Source of the DNA: Weissella halotolerans DSM 20190
GTDB taxonomy: Bacteria > Bacillota > Bacilli > Lactobacillales > Lactobacillaceae
Assembly: GCF_000420365.1 (NCBI RefSeq)
Contig: NZ_ATUU01000003.1
Location: forward strand, 81,245-145,244
Reading direction: 5' to 3'
DNA: 64,000 nt
Numbering within the stretch: position 1 is the first letter of the stretch; the number at the start of each line of letters is the position of its first letter. The position numbers and the translations under genes were made by a program. Of the stretch, positions 1 through 10,078 are shown piece after piece. Below the pieces are notes generated by a model. It had not been told where the DNA came from and did not search any database. It was given only the letters and a program-made list of their open reading frames with translations.

Positions 1-206
1 AGTATGGTGGTGCAGTCGTCGTTGGGGTACAAGCACCGGTGGTTAAAACCCATGGTTCTGCCAACGCCGGCGAAGTGAAGAATACCTTAATTCAGATTGA
101 TCAAATGTTAGAGGCTGATTTAACAGGACATATTACGCGTTTTGTAGCAGAGCATGCGGGTGAGTTGAATGGACAGGCAGCAGCCAATCAGGGAGAGGAG
201 CGTTAA
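1..206 (+). CDS. plsX: Phosphate acyltransferase PlsX, C-terminal fragment
   Basis: The open frame runs in from the left edge (first full codon at base 3) and stops at 204-206, giving the last 67 residues. It contains YGGAVVVGVQAPVVKTHG, which matches the conserved C-terminal YGGAPLLG...KAHGSS segment of PlsX, the enzyme that makes acyl-phosphate from acyl-ACP for phospholipid synthesis. The stop is 3 bases before acpP, the usual plsX-acpP arrangement, so the two are probably co-transcribed and co-translated. The N-terminal part lies outside the window. Confidence 0.9.
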   Translation, partial: YGGAVVVGVQAPVVKTHGSANAGEVKNTLIQIDQMLEADLTGHITRFVAEHAGELNGQAAANQGEER

Positions 207-209
207 CTA

Positions 210-458
210 ATGGAACGAAAAGATGTATTTAATAAGGTAGCAGCTTTAGTAGCTGACCACTTTGAATTGGATCCTAAAACAGTTACTGAGGGAATGAATT
301 TGCAAAGTGATGTTGATGCTGATTCCATTGATTTTGTAGAGCTTATTTTAGAAATGGAAGATGAGTTTGATGCCAATATTTCAGATGATGATGCTGCACA
401 ATTGATTACGATTGCGGATATTGTCAATTACATTATGGAGCAAGGTCAAACAAAATAA
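210..458 (+). CDS. acpP: Acyl carrier protein
   Basis: An 82-residue acidic protein of normal ACP length that carries the growing acyl chain on a phosphopantetheine arm. The attachment serine is residue 39 in the DADSIDFVEL motif (many family members have DSLD). It directly follows plsX with a 3-base gap and a GAGAGGAG ribosome site at 191-200, and is followed by a strong terminator. This plsX-linked copy supplies acyl groups to membrane lipid synthesis. A second ACP may exist in a fab cluster elsewhere; that cannot be seen here. Confidence 0.95.
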   Translation: MERKDVFNKVAALVADHFELDPKTVTEGMNLQSDVDADSIDFVELILEMEDEFDANISDDDAAQLITIADIVNYIMEQGQTK

Positions 459-470
459 GGCTTTAGATGA

Positions 471-520
471 CCAGTGGTCACCGTCAGTATACAATGCTGG
501 CCGGTGACCACTGGTTTTTT
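471..520 (+). terminator. Rho-independent terminator after acpP
   Basis: A 13-bp perfect stem (CCAGTGGTCACCG at 471-483 with CGGTGACCACTGG at 502-514) is followed by six T. It separates plsX-acpP from the rnc-smc-ftsY unit. Confidence 0.92.
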
Positions 521-587
521 CTTTGACATGCCGTTGTACCTATAATTCTGGTATAATTAATAAATATAGTGCATTGAGGAGGAGCGA

Positions 588-1298
588 ATGTTTACTGAGT
601 TACAAAAAAGTTTAGCTAGTCGTTATCAAATTCATTTTAACGATGTTGAACTGTTGGCTGAAGCCTTAACGCAAGCTAATTATATTAATGAACACCCTGA
701 TTATCAGGGCCACGATTATCAGCGTTTAGAATTTTTAGGGGATGCCGTGATGCAACAATCAACGGCGGTTTACTTATTTAAACGTTATCCAGATTGGGAT
801 GAAGGCCAGCTAACAGAATTACGGATTGCCATGGTTCAGACCCGGTCATTTGCTGCTCTTTCACGGGAATTGCATCTTGATCAGTATATTTTATTGGGTC
901 GAGGTGAGGAACTATCAGGCGCCCGCCAACGGGACTCACTTTTAGAAGATATCTGGGAAGCCTTTATTGGCGCCCTATATCTTGATCAAGGTCAGACGGT
1001 TGTCATGGATTTCTTAGAAAAAATAATGTTTGCCAAAATTGATGAAGGTTTCTATGATCAATTTGTCGATTATAAGTCGAAATTACAAGAATGGTTACAA
1101 AAGTCTGGAGCAGTTACTATTCAGTATGTACGTTTAGCTGAAGAACCGCTGGCTAATAATGATCAATTATTTGTTGTGGAAGTAATGGTTAATGATCAGG
1201 TATTAGCTAAAGGGAGTGGTAAGTCAACTAAGGCAGCTGAAAAAGAGGCTGCAAAAAAAGCCTATCAGCATTTAATGGCCAAAGGGCATGATAATTAA
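588..1298 (+). CDS. rnc: Ribonuclease III
   Basis: A 236-residue double-strand-specific endoribonuclease that processes pre-rRNA and structured mRNA. The catalytic signature RLEFLGDAV lies at residues 46-54, a second acidic cluster (EDIWEAFIGALYLD) follows near 120, and a dsRNA-binding domain with the KAAEKEAAKKAYQHL helix fills about 160-232. The start has a strong GAGGAGG site at 575-583, and TATAAT hexamers lie at 541-546 and 552-557. It is followed after 34 bases by smc, the standard rnc-smc-ftsY order of Bacillota. Confidence 0.96.
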   Translation: MFTELQKSLASRYQIHFNDVELLAEALTQANYINEHPDYQGHDYQRLEFLGDAVMQQSTAVYLFKRYPDWDEGQLTELRIAMVQTRSFAALSRELHLDQYILLGRGEELSGARQRDSLLEDIWEAFIGALYLDQGQTVVMDFLEKIMFAKIDEGFYDQFVDYKSKLQEWLQKSGAVTIQYVRLAEEPLANNDQLFVVEVMVNDQVLAKGSGKSTKAAEKEAAKKAYQHLMAKGHDN

Positions 1299-1332
1299 GT
1301 GATTGATACTGCTAAAGAGTTAGGTAGACGGA

Positions 1333-4300
1333 ATGAAACTGAAGACGTTGGAAATTAGTGGGTTTAAATCTTTTGCCCAAAAAACAAAGATTGATTTTAT
1401 GCCTGGTATTACAGGGGTCGTTGGACCCAATGGTTCTGGAAAGTCTAATATTATTGAGGCCATCCGTTGGGTCATGGGGGAACAATCTGCTAAAGGCTTA
1501 CGTGGTGATAAAATGGCTGATGTTATTTTTGGTGGCACCGCTGATCGTAAGCCCTTAAACCGGGCCCAAGTGATCATCACCTTCGATAATAGTGATCACT
1601 ATTTGCAGACAGATTATACGGAGATTCAAATTGCTCGGACACTCTATCGAACCGGTGAATCAAAGTATCAAATTAATGGCACCACGGTGCGGCTGCGTGA
1701 TATTCAAGAATTGTTTATGGATTCGGGACTCGGTCGCGAGAGCTTTTCCATTATTTCGCAGGGACGAGTTGAACAGATTTTTAGTGCTAAACCTGCTGAT
1801 CGCCGGGCAGTCATTGAAGAGGTCGCAGGTGTTTATAAATATAAGCAAAATAAAGACAAAGCTACCGCAGAGCTATCGGGCGTTCAAGACAAATTGGACC
1901 GTGTGCAGGATATTTTGTTTGAAATTAGGCAGCGGTTAGAGCCCCTAGCTCAACAAAGTGCACAAGCCCAAGACTATTTAACCCAAAAGGCGGAGTTTGA
2001 CCAGTTAGATCAAGCGCGTTTAGTTTTGGCCATTCAAGATGGGCGACAAGCAGCAGGACAATTAGCTAACCAGCAGGCAGATTACGAGGGACAGTTGGCA
2101 ACGTTACACCAGATCATTTTAGATTTGGAAGCAGACTTAACTGCTCAAAAGCAAGCGCGACAGGAACTGACAACTAAACGGCAAACCGCTCAGACGGAAT
2201 TACTAGCAACAGCAACACGGGTTGAACAATTGTTGGGTGAACAAAAGTTACAAGCTGAACGCCAGACTAGTCGAAGTCAAGCCAGTCATGATTTAGCCGC
2301 CGAAATTGAAAAAACAAAAGCCAATCAGGTTTATTGGCAACAAACAATTCAAGAACGCCAAGCTGAAATTGACTTACAGTTGGAAAAAACAGCGACGCTA
2401 ACTGAGCAAGTTAAACGGATAAAAAACCAGCTAAAGGCGCTTGATGCACAAACCCTGCAGACTGAAATTGATCAAAAACGCAGCGTTTTGGTAGAACAGA
2501 TGCAACGGGTAGCGACCCTTAAAAATCAGGCTGTTTTTCTCAAACAAGAATATCAACGGCAGACTGTGCAAAGCGAACGCTTGCATAAACAGCTAGCAGA
2601 GGTAAACCAGGCCCTTACTAAGGTTCAGGTCACTTTAGCCCAAGGGCAGGCAGATCTTGAACAGGCCAAAGCACAACAGCAAGCGCAAAAAGAAGCATTA
2701 GCCCAGGCACAACAGGCAGGTCAAAAACTGGAAAGCGATTTTCAAACAGCTCGTCAGACTTGGTATAACCAATTAGAAAAAGAGCAGCGGGTCCAAACCC
2801 GTTTGCAGACGTTAAAACATCTAGCTGACCAATATGAAGGATACTACCAAGGGGTTAAGCACTTAATGCAAGCACGTCAGCAATTTCCTGGTATTGCCGG
2901 GGTAGTTGCCGAACTCATTACGGTTCCTAAAGACCAGCAATTAGCCATTGAGACGGCCCTGGGGGGTGCTTTACAGCAGGTCGTTGTCGATCAGGCGACA
3001 ACTGCTAAGACGGCGATTAAGTATTTGACTACGCATCGTTTAGGACGTGTGACCTTTTTACCGCTAAATACAGTTCGACCTCGTCACTTGGCGACTTCCT
3101 TATTAGAATCTGCCCAGGCTAGTGCTGGCTTTGTTGGGTTGGCGGCTGATTTAGTCACGGTAGCAGCTGAGTATCGGCCGGTAATTGCGCACCTCTTAGG
3201 CACAACGGTCATTGCACAAGATTTGACGACAGCGATGCCAATGGCTAAAGCCCTTTTACAACGGGTAAGAATTGTTACCTTAGATGGCCAAGTTATTAAT
3301 GCGGGCGGTGCTATGACAGGTGGTGCTAATCGGCAGCAAGGCCAGGGATTGTTGAGTCAACGGCAGACGATTGATCAGTTGACTAAAGAAGGGCATCAGT
3401 TGGCGCAGCAAAGCCAACAAGCTGAAGAAAGGGTGCGCACGCTTGAGCACCAAGTTCAGGTAGCGGCCAAGGCCTTTAAAAAGCAACAAGCAGATTTATT
3501 GACGGTCAATGAAGACGTACAAAATTTAACCCATACCGTACAAAATGCAAAGGAAGAGCTAGCTCGTATGCAAAAGGAACGGGCAGCTTTGCATTTTGAA
3601 TTAGAATCAAACGGCATTGAGTCAGAGGACGGTCATCGCCAACCTAATCATCAGGTTGAGTTAGAGACAGCCCAACAAGAGCAAGCAGACTTGCAGACAG
3701 ACTTAGATCAGGCCTTGCAAAAGCAAGCGGCTGCTAGTCAGGCGCGCCAGCGTTATCAAGCAGAGTTAACTGAATGTGAAACAGAGTTGGCACGGGCAAA
3801 GGCTCAGTTAGAAGCAGCTCAAGTACGTAAAGCTGACAGCCAAAAGCAAGCTCAGCAGGCTCAAGAACGCATGGACAGTCTACAGAAACAGCGGGCCGAT
3901 TTATCGGCTGATCAGGGACAGGTCCGGGCTAGAATTGAGCATGATTTAACTGAACAGACGACGAAAAAAGATGCGTTAACCGCACAGGTACAGGACCTAG
4001 ATAAGCAGTTGGAAACTAAGGGTCAAACGATTGCCCAGGTGGAGTTAGCCTTGGAAAACAGGCGGCACCAGCAAGGAGACCTGATGACCAAGTCCAGTGA
4101 AGTCGCTAGGCAAAAAGCACAGGTTACGACTAACCTTGACCATGCACAAACGACATTACAAGAAGACTATGGCTTAGATTATGCAGCAGCCAAAGCTGCT
4201 GTCACGTTAACAATGCCACTGGCTGATATTGAAACCAAACTTAAGTTGCTTAAGCGGGGACTAGCGGATATCGGACCGGTTAACTTACAAGCCATCGACG

Positions 4301-4890
4301 AATACACTCAGGTTAAAGAACGATATGATTTTTTGGAGCAACAGCAGGCTGATTTGATTGAGGCCCGTGATAACCTAGAAGCAACCATGGGTGAAATGGA
4401 TCAGGAAGTAAAGACGCGCTTTGCACAAACCTTTGCGGCCGTGGCCAAACATTTTGCCACTATCTTTGTTAAAATGTTTGGTGGTGGGCAAGCTGAACTC
4501 TTACTGACGGATCCAGACCATCTCCTAACCACGGGTGTTGATATTAAAGCGCAGCCACCAGGTAAGAAGTTTCAGCAAATGAGTTTATTGTCAGGTGGTG
4601 AACGGGCACTGACGGCAATTAGCCTTTTATTTGCGATTTTAGAGGTGCGACCAGTTCCTTTTGTGGTTTTAGATGAAACCGAAGCCGCCTTAGATGAAGC
4701 AAATGTGACGCGTTTTGCACAATACCTGCATGAAGTGAACGACCGGACACAATTTATTGTCATTACGCACCGTAAGGGGACCATGGCCAATGCAGATGTC
4801 TTATACGGAGTAACGATGCAAGAACCTGGAGTTTCAACAATGGTTTCAGTCGATTTAACTGAAGTTTTGCCTGCACAGCAGGAGGAATGA
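1333..4890 (+). CDS. smc: Chromosome segregation protein SMC
   Basis: An 1185-residue SMC ATPase that, with ScpA and ScpB, forms the condensin that organises origins and newly replicated DNA. Walker A (GPNGSGKS) is at residues 31-38. Two long Gln- and Ala-rich coiled coils flank a hinge at about 515-680 (GVVAELITV to NAGGAMTGG). The C-terminal head holds the signature LSGGERAL and Walker B/D-loop VVLDETEAALDEANV. Family members usually have DEVEAALD, so the Thr is a mild variation; the catalytic Glu is kept. The gene lies 34 bases after rnc and 7 before ftsY. Confidence 0.97.
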   Translation: MKLKTLEISGFKSFAQKTKIDFMPGITGVVGPNGSGKSNIIEAIRWVMGEQSAKGLRGDKMADVIFGGTADRKPLNRAQVIITFDNSDHYLQTDYTEIQIARTLYRTGESKYQINGTTVRLRDIQELFMDSGLGRESFSIISQGRVEQIFSAKPADRRAVIEEVAGVYKYKQNKDKATAELSGVQDKLDRVQDILFEIRQRLEPLAQQSAQAQDYLTQKAEFDQLDQARLVLAIQDGRQAAGQLANQQADYEGQLATLHQIILDLEADLTAQKQARQELTTKRQTAQTELLATATRVEQLLGEQKLQAERQTSRSQASHDLAAEIEKTKANQVYWQQTIQERQAEIDLQLEKTATLTEQVKRIKNQLKALDAQTLQTEIDQKRSVLVEQMQRVATLKNQAVFLKQEYQRQTVQSERLHKQLAEVNQALTKVQVTLAQGQADLEQAKAQQQAQKEALAQAQQAGQKLESDFQTARQTWYNQLEKEQRVQTRLQTLKHLADQYEGYYQGVKHLMQARQQFPGIAGVVAELITVPKDQQLAIETALGGALQQVVVDQATTAKTAIKYLTTHRLGRVTFLPLNTVRPRHLATSLLESAQASAGFVGLAADLVTVAAEYRPVIAHLLGTTVIAQDLTTAMPMAKALLQRVRIVTLDGQVINAGGAMTGGANRQQGQGLLSQRQTIDQLTKEGHQLAQQSQQAEERVRTLEHQVQVAAKAFKKQQADLLTVNEDVQNLTHTVQNAKEELARMQKERAALHFELESNGIESEDGHRQPNHQVELETAQQEQADLQTDLDQALQKQAAASQARQRYQAELTECETELARAKAQLEAAQVRKADSQKQAQQAQERMDSLQKQRADLSADQGQVRARIEHDLTEQTTKKDALTAQVQDLDKQLETKGQTIAQVELALENRRHQQGDLMTKSSEVARQKAQVTTNLDHAQTTLQEDYGLDYAAAKAAVTLTMPLADIETKLKLLKRGLADIGPVNLQAIDEYTQVKERYDFLEQQQADLIEARDNLEATMGEMDQEVKTRFAQTFAAVAKHFATIFVKMFGGGQAELLLTDPDHLLTTGVDIKAQPPGKKFQQMSLLSGGERALTAISLLFAILEVRPVPFVVLDETEAALDEANVTRFAQYLHEVNDRTQFIVITHRKGTMANADVLYGVTMQEPGVSTMVSVDLTEVLPAQQEE

Positions 4891-4897
4891 GGGAAGA

Positions 4898-6073
4898 ATG
4901 GGATTATTTGATATATTTAAACGAAAGCCAACGACACAGCCAGTTGAGGTTGTCACGCTATATCCACAGCCAGTGGCGGCTAGTCAGGAACCAAGAATTC
5001 AAGTCGAAACGTTACAACCCCATCCAGGGCAGGCGATTAAAATTGATTTGCCAGCATTAGCTGTCGAAACTAGCAAGCAGGAAGTTGCCCAGCCGTTAGT
5101 AGACGAAAAAAGCCAATTAGATACTAAAGAGACGCTAGCAGAGCCTGACCTAGCAAGCGGATTAACTAAGACACGTCACACCTGGACTGAGCGCTGGAAT
5201 CGATTTATGGCCAATTTCCGTCAAGTCGATGAGGATTTTTTTGATGATTTAGAAGAAACGTTAATTAGTGCTGATGTTGGGGCGCAGACGGCTGTCCAAT
5301 TAACTGATGAATTGCGGGATGAAGTTAAGCTAAAAAATGCTAAAGGTCAGGCTGAAGTCTCACAAATCATTATGGATAAACTGATCGCTCTTTATCAGGC
5401 ACAAGGGGTGACAGAAGATACGGATATGCACTTTGCTAAGCAAGGTCCAACGGTGATTCTCCTAGTAGGAGTTAACGGGGTTGGTAAGACAACGACCATT
5501 GGCAAATTATCAGCTCGTTATCGGGCCGAAGGGAAGAAAGTGCTTTTAGCTGCCGCTGATACTTTTAGAGCTGGCGCAACTGAACAACTTGTTGCCTGGG
5601 GCGAACGTAATCAAATTCCTGTGGTAACCGGAAAGGCGAAGTCTGATCCAGCCTCAGTGGTCTATGACGGGGTGGAGACAGCTATTGATCAAGGAGTTGA
5701 TGTTTTGTTTGTTGATACTGCCGGCCGCCTACAAAATAATGTGAATTTGATGCAGGAATTGGCTAAAATGAAACGGATTATTTCCCGCTCCTTACCAGGA
5801 CAACCAAGTGAAGTTTTATTAGTTTTAGATGCGACGACAGGGCAAAATGCCCTACAACAGGCCCGCTTGTTTAAGGATTCAACGGATGTCACAGGCATCG
5901 TCTTGACGAAATTAGATGGTACAGCCAAGGGCGGCATTATCTTACCCATTCGAAATGAATTGCACTTGCCCGTTAAATGGGTTGGTGTTGGTGAACAGGT
6001 AAGCGATTTGCAACCCTTTGATGCTGATGCCTTTGTTAAAGGTCTCTTCGGTGATTTAGTGGAGGGACATTAG
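4898..6073 (+). CDS. ftsY: SRP receptor FtsY
   Basis: A 391-residue GTPase that docks the SRP-ribosome complex at the membrane. The first 90 or so residues are a variable Pro/Glu-rich extension, followed by the N domain and a G domain with G1 GVNGVGKT near residue 191, DTAGR and the guanine-specifying [10 protein letters not shown]. The ATG has a GAGGGAAG site and begins 7 bases after smc. Its partner ffh is two genes downstream, with ylxM between, so the SRP protein parts are encoded as one operon. No 4.5S/scRNA gene was seen in the window. Confidence 0.96.
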   Translation: MGLFDIFKRKPTTQPVEVVTLYPQPVAASQEPRIQVETLQPHPGQAIKIDLPALAVETSKQEVAQPLVDEKSQLDTKETLAEPDLASGLTKTRHTWTERWNRFMANFRQVDEDFFDDLEETLISADVGAQTAVQLTDELRDEVKLKNAKGQAEVSQIIMDKLIALYQAQGVTEDTDMHFAKQGPTVILLVGVNGVGKTTTIGKLSARYRAEGKKVLLAAADTFRAGATEQLVAWGERNQIPVVTGKAKSDPASVVYDGVETAIDQGVDVLFVDTAGRLQNNVNLMQELAKMKRIISRSLPGQPSEVLLVLDATTGQNALQQARLFKDSTDVTGIVLTKLDGTAKGGIILPIRNELHLPVKWVGVGEQVSDLQPFDADAFVKGLFGDLVEGH

Positions 6074-6074
6074 C

Positions 6075-6416
6075 ATGGAGTTGGCTAAAACGACGCGCTT
6101 AAACGTACTCTTTGATTTTTATCAGCCTTTATTGACCCAACGCCAAAATGATTATTTGGAGCTCTATTATGCTGATGACTTATCCTTGGGTGAAGTAGCG
6201 GAAGAATTTGCGGTTTCGCGTCAGGCGGTTTATGACAATCTAAAGCGCAGCACTCAACTATTAGAACAGTATGAGGAACGCTTACACCTCTATGCCGATT
6301 ATCAAAAACGGCAAAGGGCAGCTAATAAAGTAAAGACGTATATTGAACAGACTTATCCAACTGATGCGGTGCTTCACCAGTTGGTGGATCAGCTTGTGAC
6401 CTTAGAAGAGGAGTAG
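6075..6416 (+). CDS. ylxM: YlxM-family helix-turn-helix protein
   Basis: A 113-residue protein of normal family length, with a sigma-factor-like helix-turn-helix ([21 protein letters not shown]) near residues 34-55. It sits one base after the ftsY stop and five before ffh. Family knowledge: YlxM/p13 is encoded beside ffh in Gram-positive bacteria and has been linked to SRP activity in streptococci. Whether it binds DNA, RNA or Ffh in this organism is not shown by the sequence. Confidence 0.92.
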   Translation: MELAKTTRLNVLFDFYQPLLTQRQNDYLELYYADDLSLGEVAEEFAVSRQAVYDNLKRSTQLLEQYEERLHLYADYQKRQRAANKVKTYIEQTYPTDAVLHQLVDQLVTLEEE

Positions 6417-6421
6417 ATAAT

Positions 6422-7867
6422 ATGGCATTTGAAGGCTTAACAGATCGCCTGCAAAAGGCATTAACGGGATTAAAACGCAAGGGTAAAGTGACAGAAGCCG
6501 ATTTACGGGATAGCTTACGCGAAATTCGACTAGCACTGCTTGATGCCGATGTTAATTACACAGTTGTTAAGGAATTTATTCGTAATGTACGAGATAAGGC
6601 CAATGGGGCCAAGGTCCTTGAAGGTTTGAACCCAGCCCAACAAATTGTCTCGATTGTTAATGATGAGATGGTAGCCATGATGGGTGAAGAGGCAGTCTCA
6701 CTTAACAAGGCCCCTAAGATTCCAACTGTTATTATGATGGTTGGTTTGCAGGGAGCTGGAAAGACCACGACGGCTGGAAAATTAGCCAAAAAATTAAAGG
6801 ATGAGCAGGATGCTAGACCTTTGATGATTGCAGCTGACGTTTACCGACCCGCGGCTATTGAACAATTAAAGACGTTGGGCGCACAGATTGATGTACCCGT
6901 CTTTGATCAAGGGGTAGATGTCGACCCACGTGAAATTGTGCGTGCCGGGATGGCGTTAGCCCGTGAGCAAAAAAACGATTATGTTTTCATTGATGCGGCC
7001 GGACGTTTACAAATTGATGAAGCCCTTATGCAAGAGTTGGCTGATATTAAAGCAATTGCTCAGCCGGATGAAATTATGTTAGTTGTGGATGCCATGACGG
7101 GGCAAAACGCAACGGAAACAGCGCAAGGATTCAACGAACGTTTAGGCTTAACCGGGATTACCTTAACGAAGTTAGATGGGGACACCAGAGGTGGGGCAGC
7201 CCTTTCCATTCGGGCTGTTACCGGCACTCCAATTAAGTTTGTCGGGCAAGGCGAAAAGTTGACTGATTTGGATGTTTTTTATCCAGATCGGATGGCTAGC
7301 CGAATTTTGGGGATGGGGGATATTCTGACCCTCATTGAAAAGACGCAAAAAGAGTATGATGAAAAACAAGCCCAGGCGACGATGGAGAAAATGAAGGAAA
7401 ATAGTTTTGACTTCAATGATTTCCTGACACAAATGGAGCAGGTCCAAAATATGGGGCCCATGGAAGATTTGATTAAAATGATCCCAGGGATGGCCAATAA
7501 TCCGGCCCTTAAAAACGTTAAGATTGATCCAAAAGATATGGCCCATTTAAAGGCCATTGTGTATTCGATGACACCTGCTGAACGGGAGAATCCTGATTTA
7601 CTAACCCCATCGCGACGTCGTCGATTGGCAGCTGGTGCTGGGCGTCCGATTGTTGAAGTTAATCGGATGATTAAGCAGTTTAACGAGATGAAGAAAATGA
7701 TGAGTTCAGTCTTAAATGGTAATATGGCTGGCATGGAACAAATGATGGGCGCCATGGGCATGGGCGGTCAAGGTGCTGGTTCAGGTATGCAAGGTAAGAT
7801 GGCTAACTTTGCCATGAAACAAATGGCCCGCCGGGTTAAAAAGAGTAAGCGTAAGCGCCGCAAATAA
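6422..7867 (+). CDS. ffh: Signal recognition particle protein Ffh
   Basis: A 481-residue SRP54 homologue that binds signal sequences and SRP RNA. The N domain is followed by a G domain with G1 GLQGAGKTTT near residue 107, DAAGR and TKLDGDTRGG. The C-terminal M domain is rich in methionine (MKKMMSSVLNGNMAGMEQMM) and ends in a basic tail for RNA binding. It closes the smc-ftsY-ylxM-ffh run. No clear terminator follows; the rpsP promoter lies directly downstream. Confidence 0.97.
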   Translation: MAFEGLTDRLQKALTGLKRKGKVTEADLRDSLREIRLALLDADVNYTVVKEFIRNVRDKANGAKVLEGLNPAQQIVSIVNDEMVAMMGEEAVSLNKAPKIPTVIMMVGLQGAGKTTTAGKLAKKLKDEQDARPLMIAADVYRPAAIEQLKTLGAQIDVPVFDQGVDVDPREIVRAGMALAREQKNDYVFIDAAGRLQIDEALMQELADIKAIAQPDEIMLVVDAMTGQNATETAQGFNERLGLTGITLTKLDGDTRGGAALSIRAVTGTPIKFVGQGEKLTDLDVFYPDRMASRILGMGDILTLIEKTQKEYDEKQAQATMEKMKENSFDFNDFLTQMEQVQNMGPMEDLIKMIPGMANNPALKNVKIDPKDMAHLKAIVYSMTPAERENPDLLTPSRRRRLAAGAGRPIVEVNRMIKQFNEMKKMMSSVLNGNMAGMEQMMGAMGMGGQGAGSGMQGKMANFAMKQMARRVKKSKRKRRK

Positions 7868-7892
7868 TTTTAACCCTGTAAAGGTAAAACAC

Positions 7893-7921
7893 TTTACACA
7901 TTCTACATAACCTGGTATATT
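7893..7921 (+). promoter_or_regulatory. Sigma-A promoter for rpsP
   Basis: TTTACA at 7893-7898 and TATATT at 7916-7921 are separated by 17 bases. The start would be near 7928, some 30 bases before the rpsP ATG. Confidence 0.65.
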
Positions 7922-7957
7922 AATACTTGTAGAAAAACACTTGGAGGAATTTATTAT

Positions 7958-8230
7958 ATGGCTACGAAGATTCGTTTGAAGCGTATGGGTTCAAAGAAGC
8001 GCCCATTTTACCGGATTGTGATTGCTGACTCACGTGCACCACGTGATGGTCGGTTTATTGAAACGGTGGGAACTTACAACCCATTGCTTAACCCTGCTCA
8101 AGTTACCTTGGACGAAGAGGCAATTTTGAACTGGTTGAACACTGGTGCTCAACCTTCTGATACAGTAAAGAACTTGTTGTCTGATGCTGGTATCATGAAG
8201 AAGTACCACGAAGCAAAGTACAGCAAGTAA
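7958..8230 (+). CDS. rpsP: 30S ribosomal protein bS16
   Basis: A 90-residue small-subunit protein with the classic N-terminus [21 protein letters not shown]. It has its own promoter and a GGAGG ribosome site at 7942-7946, and is closed by a terminator at 8241-8269. In most Bacillota rpsP, rimM, trmD and rplS are neighbours; here they are in that order but split by terminators and promoters. Confidence 0.97.
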   Translation: MATKIRLKRMGSKKRPFYRIVIADSRAPRDGRFIETVGTYNPLLNPAQVTLDEEAILNWLNTGAQPSDTVKNLLSDAGIMKKYHEAKYSK

Positions 8231-8240
8231 CATAACATTA

Positions 8241-8269
8241 AAAGGCCACTCATTGAGTGGCCTTTTTTT
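8241..8269 (+). terminator. Terminator after rpsP
   Basis: A stem AAAGGCCACTC / GAGTGGCCTTT with a 3-base loop is followed by seven or more T. Confidence 0.9.
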
Positions 8270-8341
8270 ATGTCTTTTAGGGAGATTGACGGGGTCCATG
8301 TTATACTTAACTATTGAATATGCCATAGAGGAGGAAGCAGG

Positions 8342-8845
8342 GTGACTTTATATAAAGTAGGAACCATTGTCAACACGCATGGGGTAAAGGGAGAAGTGCG
8401 GGTTATTCCGATTACAGATTTTCCAGAAGAGCGGTTTGCCGTCGGTGCAGAATTAGTAATCCAAGCCGAGCAGCACGTTACGGTAACGGTGGCTAGTATG
8501 CGGCAACACAAGCAGTTTATCTTATTAACCTTTGCGGGTTTGACTGATATCAATGCCGTTGAACACTATAAGGGAGATGATCTCTTGGCCGAGGGTGAAG
8601 CCAAGGTTGCGTTGCCTGCTGATAGTTATTTCTACCATGATATTATTGGTCTAGCAGTGGAGGATGCCGTAAGTGGTCAGCTCCTTGGTAAAGTTAAAGA
8701 AATCTTGAACCTACCAGCCAATGATGTTTGGGTAGTTGAAGATGAAACCGGTCAGGAAATCTATCTGCCTTACATTGAACAAGTTGTGAAGACCATTGAT
8801 TTGACTAAGGGTGTGGCCCTGGTCACCCTGCCAGAGGAATTGTAG
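8342..8845 (+). CDS. rimM: Ribosome maturation factor RimM
   Basis: A 167-residue 30S assembly factor that binds uS19 and aids 16S maturation. It starts with GTG, chosen because AGAGGAGGA at 8328-8336 lies just upstream and the sequence then opens with [19 protein letters not shown], the typical RimM start. The N-terminal barrel is followed by a PRC-barrel segment ([17 protein letters not shown]). The stop is one base before trmD, so the pair is translationally coupled. Confidence 0.95.
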   Translation: MTLYKVGTIVNTHGVKGEVRVIPITDFPEERFAVGAELVIQAEQHVTVTVASMRQHKQFILLTFAGLTDINAVEHYKGDDLLAEGEAKVALPADSYFYHDIIGLAVEDAVSGQLLGKVKEILNLPANDVWVVEDETGQEIYLPYIEQVVKTIDLTKGVALVTLPEEL

Positions 8846-8846
8846 A

Positions 8847-9587
8847 ATGCGAATTGATGTATTAAGTCTATTTCCAAATATGTTTGCGCCTTTACGCGAG
8901 TCAATTATTGGGAAAACGATTGAAAAAGGATTAGTAGATTTAGAAGTGACCGATTTTCGGGACTATACGACGAATAAGAACCATAAGGTTGATGATGAGA
9001 TTTATGGTGGTGGCCAGGGGATGCTCTTAATGCCCCAGCCAATTTTTGATGCCATGGACGCGATTGAAGCAAAGGCTGGTAATCGCGGACGGGTTATTTT
9101 AATGGATCCAGCCGGAACCACATTTAACCAAGCCAAGGCAGAGGAATTAGCAAAAGAAGAGCATCTTACCTTTATTGCCGGGCACTATGAAGGTTATGAC
9201 GAACGGATTCGTACCTTGGTTGATGATGAAATTTCCTTAGGTGATTTTGTCTTGACTGGGGGTGAACTTGGCGCCATGACGGTGATTGATGCAACGGTGC
9301 GGCTTTTAGCAGATGCTCTAGGGGATGATCGTTCGGCAGTAGATGAGTCTTTTTCAACGGGCTTGCTAGAATATCCCCAGTACACCCGACCAGCAGATTT
9401 TCGGGGCTTAACCGTACCCGATGTTCTCTTATCAGGACACCATGCTAACATTGCTCAATGGAAACATAAAGAAGCCCTGAAGCGAACTTACCTGCGACGA
9501 CCCGACTTATTACAACAGTATCCTTTAACGACAACGGATAAGCACTTGTTGGCAGATATTAAAGCTGAGCTAAGCGAAAAGGATTAA
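8847..9587 (+). CDS. trmD: tRNA (guanine-N1)-methyltransferase TrmD
   Basis: A 246-residue SPOUT methyltransferase that forms m1G37, which prevents +1 frameshifting. The start [13 protein letters not shown] is the family N-terminus; a longer frame beginning at 8811 runs inside rimM and is rejected. The knotted SAM site is seen in [10 protein letters not shown] and [14 protein letters not shown]. The GAGG of the preceding rimM C-terminus (8833-8837) serves as ribosome site. Confidence 0.96.
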   Translation: MRIDVLSLFPNMFAPLRESIIGKTIEKGLVDLEVTDFRDYTTNKNHKVDDEIYGGGQGMLLMPQPIFDAMDAIEAKAGNRGRVILMDPAGTTFNQAKAEELAKEEHLTFIAGHYEGYDERIRTLVDDEISLGDFVLTGGELGAMTVIDATVRLLADALGDDRSAVDESFSTGLLEYPQYTRPADFRGLTVPDVLLSGHHANIAQWKHKEALKRTYLRRPDLLQQYPLTTTDKHLLADIKAELSEKD

Positions 9588-9593
9588 AAACCC

Positions 9594-9622
9594 TTGCTAG
9601 CTGGCTATAAAAATGGTATATT
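9594..9622 (+). promoter_or_regulatory. Sigma-A promoter for rplS
   Basis: TTGCTA at 9594-9599 and TATATT at 9617-9622 have a 17-base spacer. The start would be near 9629, giving a leader of about 75 bases. Confidence 0.7.
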
Positions 9623-9624
9623 AC

Positions 9625-9704
9625 TAGTTGGTGTTTTCACCAAAAATAAAACCCGGTAATCCGCTGGCCACAAGGTGTAAGATTGTCGATGAGGAGATAA
9701 GATT
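9625..9704 (+). promoter_or_regulatory. Candidate L19 autoregulatory leader
   Basis: The rplS leader holds a GGTG-tttt-CACC hairpin at about 9630-9641, then CCGGTAATCCGCTGG at 9653-9667 and a second GGTG at 9674-9677 that could pair with the same CACC. Rfam describes an L19 leader RNA in Firmicutes in this position; the resemblance is from memory and is not a computed hit. Confidence 0.35.
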
Positions 9705-10061
9705 ATGCGTCAAAATGCTTTGTTAGAGAAGATCACAGCTGACCAGTTGCGTTCTGATATTCCAGACTTCCGTGCTGGAGATACAGTACGGGTACATGCA
9801 CGAATCGTCGAAGGTTCACGTGAGCGTATCCAAATGTTCGAAGGGGTTGTCATTAAGCGTAAGGGAGCTGGTATTCAGGCTACTTATACTGTTCGTAAGA
9901 TTTCGAGCGGTGTTGGGGTTGAGCGTACCTTCCCATTGCACTCACCACGGGTTGATAAGATTGAAGTTATTCGTCATGGTCGTGTACGGCGTGCTAAGTT
10001 GTATTACTTGCGTGCTTTGCATGGTAAGGCTGCCCGTATCCAAGAGGGACGTCGCAACTAG
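9705..10061 (+). CDS. rplS: 50S ribosomal protein bL19
   Basis: A 118-residue large-subunit protein with the family motifs [20 protein letters not shown] and [10 protein letters not shown]. It has its own promoter, a GAGGAG site at 9690-9695 and a terminator after the stop, so it forms a single-gene unit that could be controlled through its leader. Confidence 0.97.
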   Translation: MRQNALLEKITADQLRSDIPDFRAGDTVRVHARIVEGSRERIQMFEGVVIKRKGAGIQATYTVRKISSGVGVERTFPLHSPRVDKIEVIRHGRVRRAKLYYLRALHGKAARIQEGRRN

Positions 10062-10078
10062 GTTTGACAATAAGCAAG

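Noticed and set aside
523..557. Consensus promoter TTGACA / TATAAT for rnc
   Set aside because: Both hexamers exist, but spacers are 12 or 23 bases, so no standard pair is formed; only the -10 boxes are mentioned.
1592..1939. 115-codon frame inside smc
   Set aside because: It overlaps the conserved SMC head in another frame and lacks family features or a ribosome site.
7172..7761. Two long minus-strand frames within ffh
   Set aside because: Shadows of the ffh M domain; no ribosome site, and the composition is that of a reversed coding strand.
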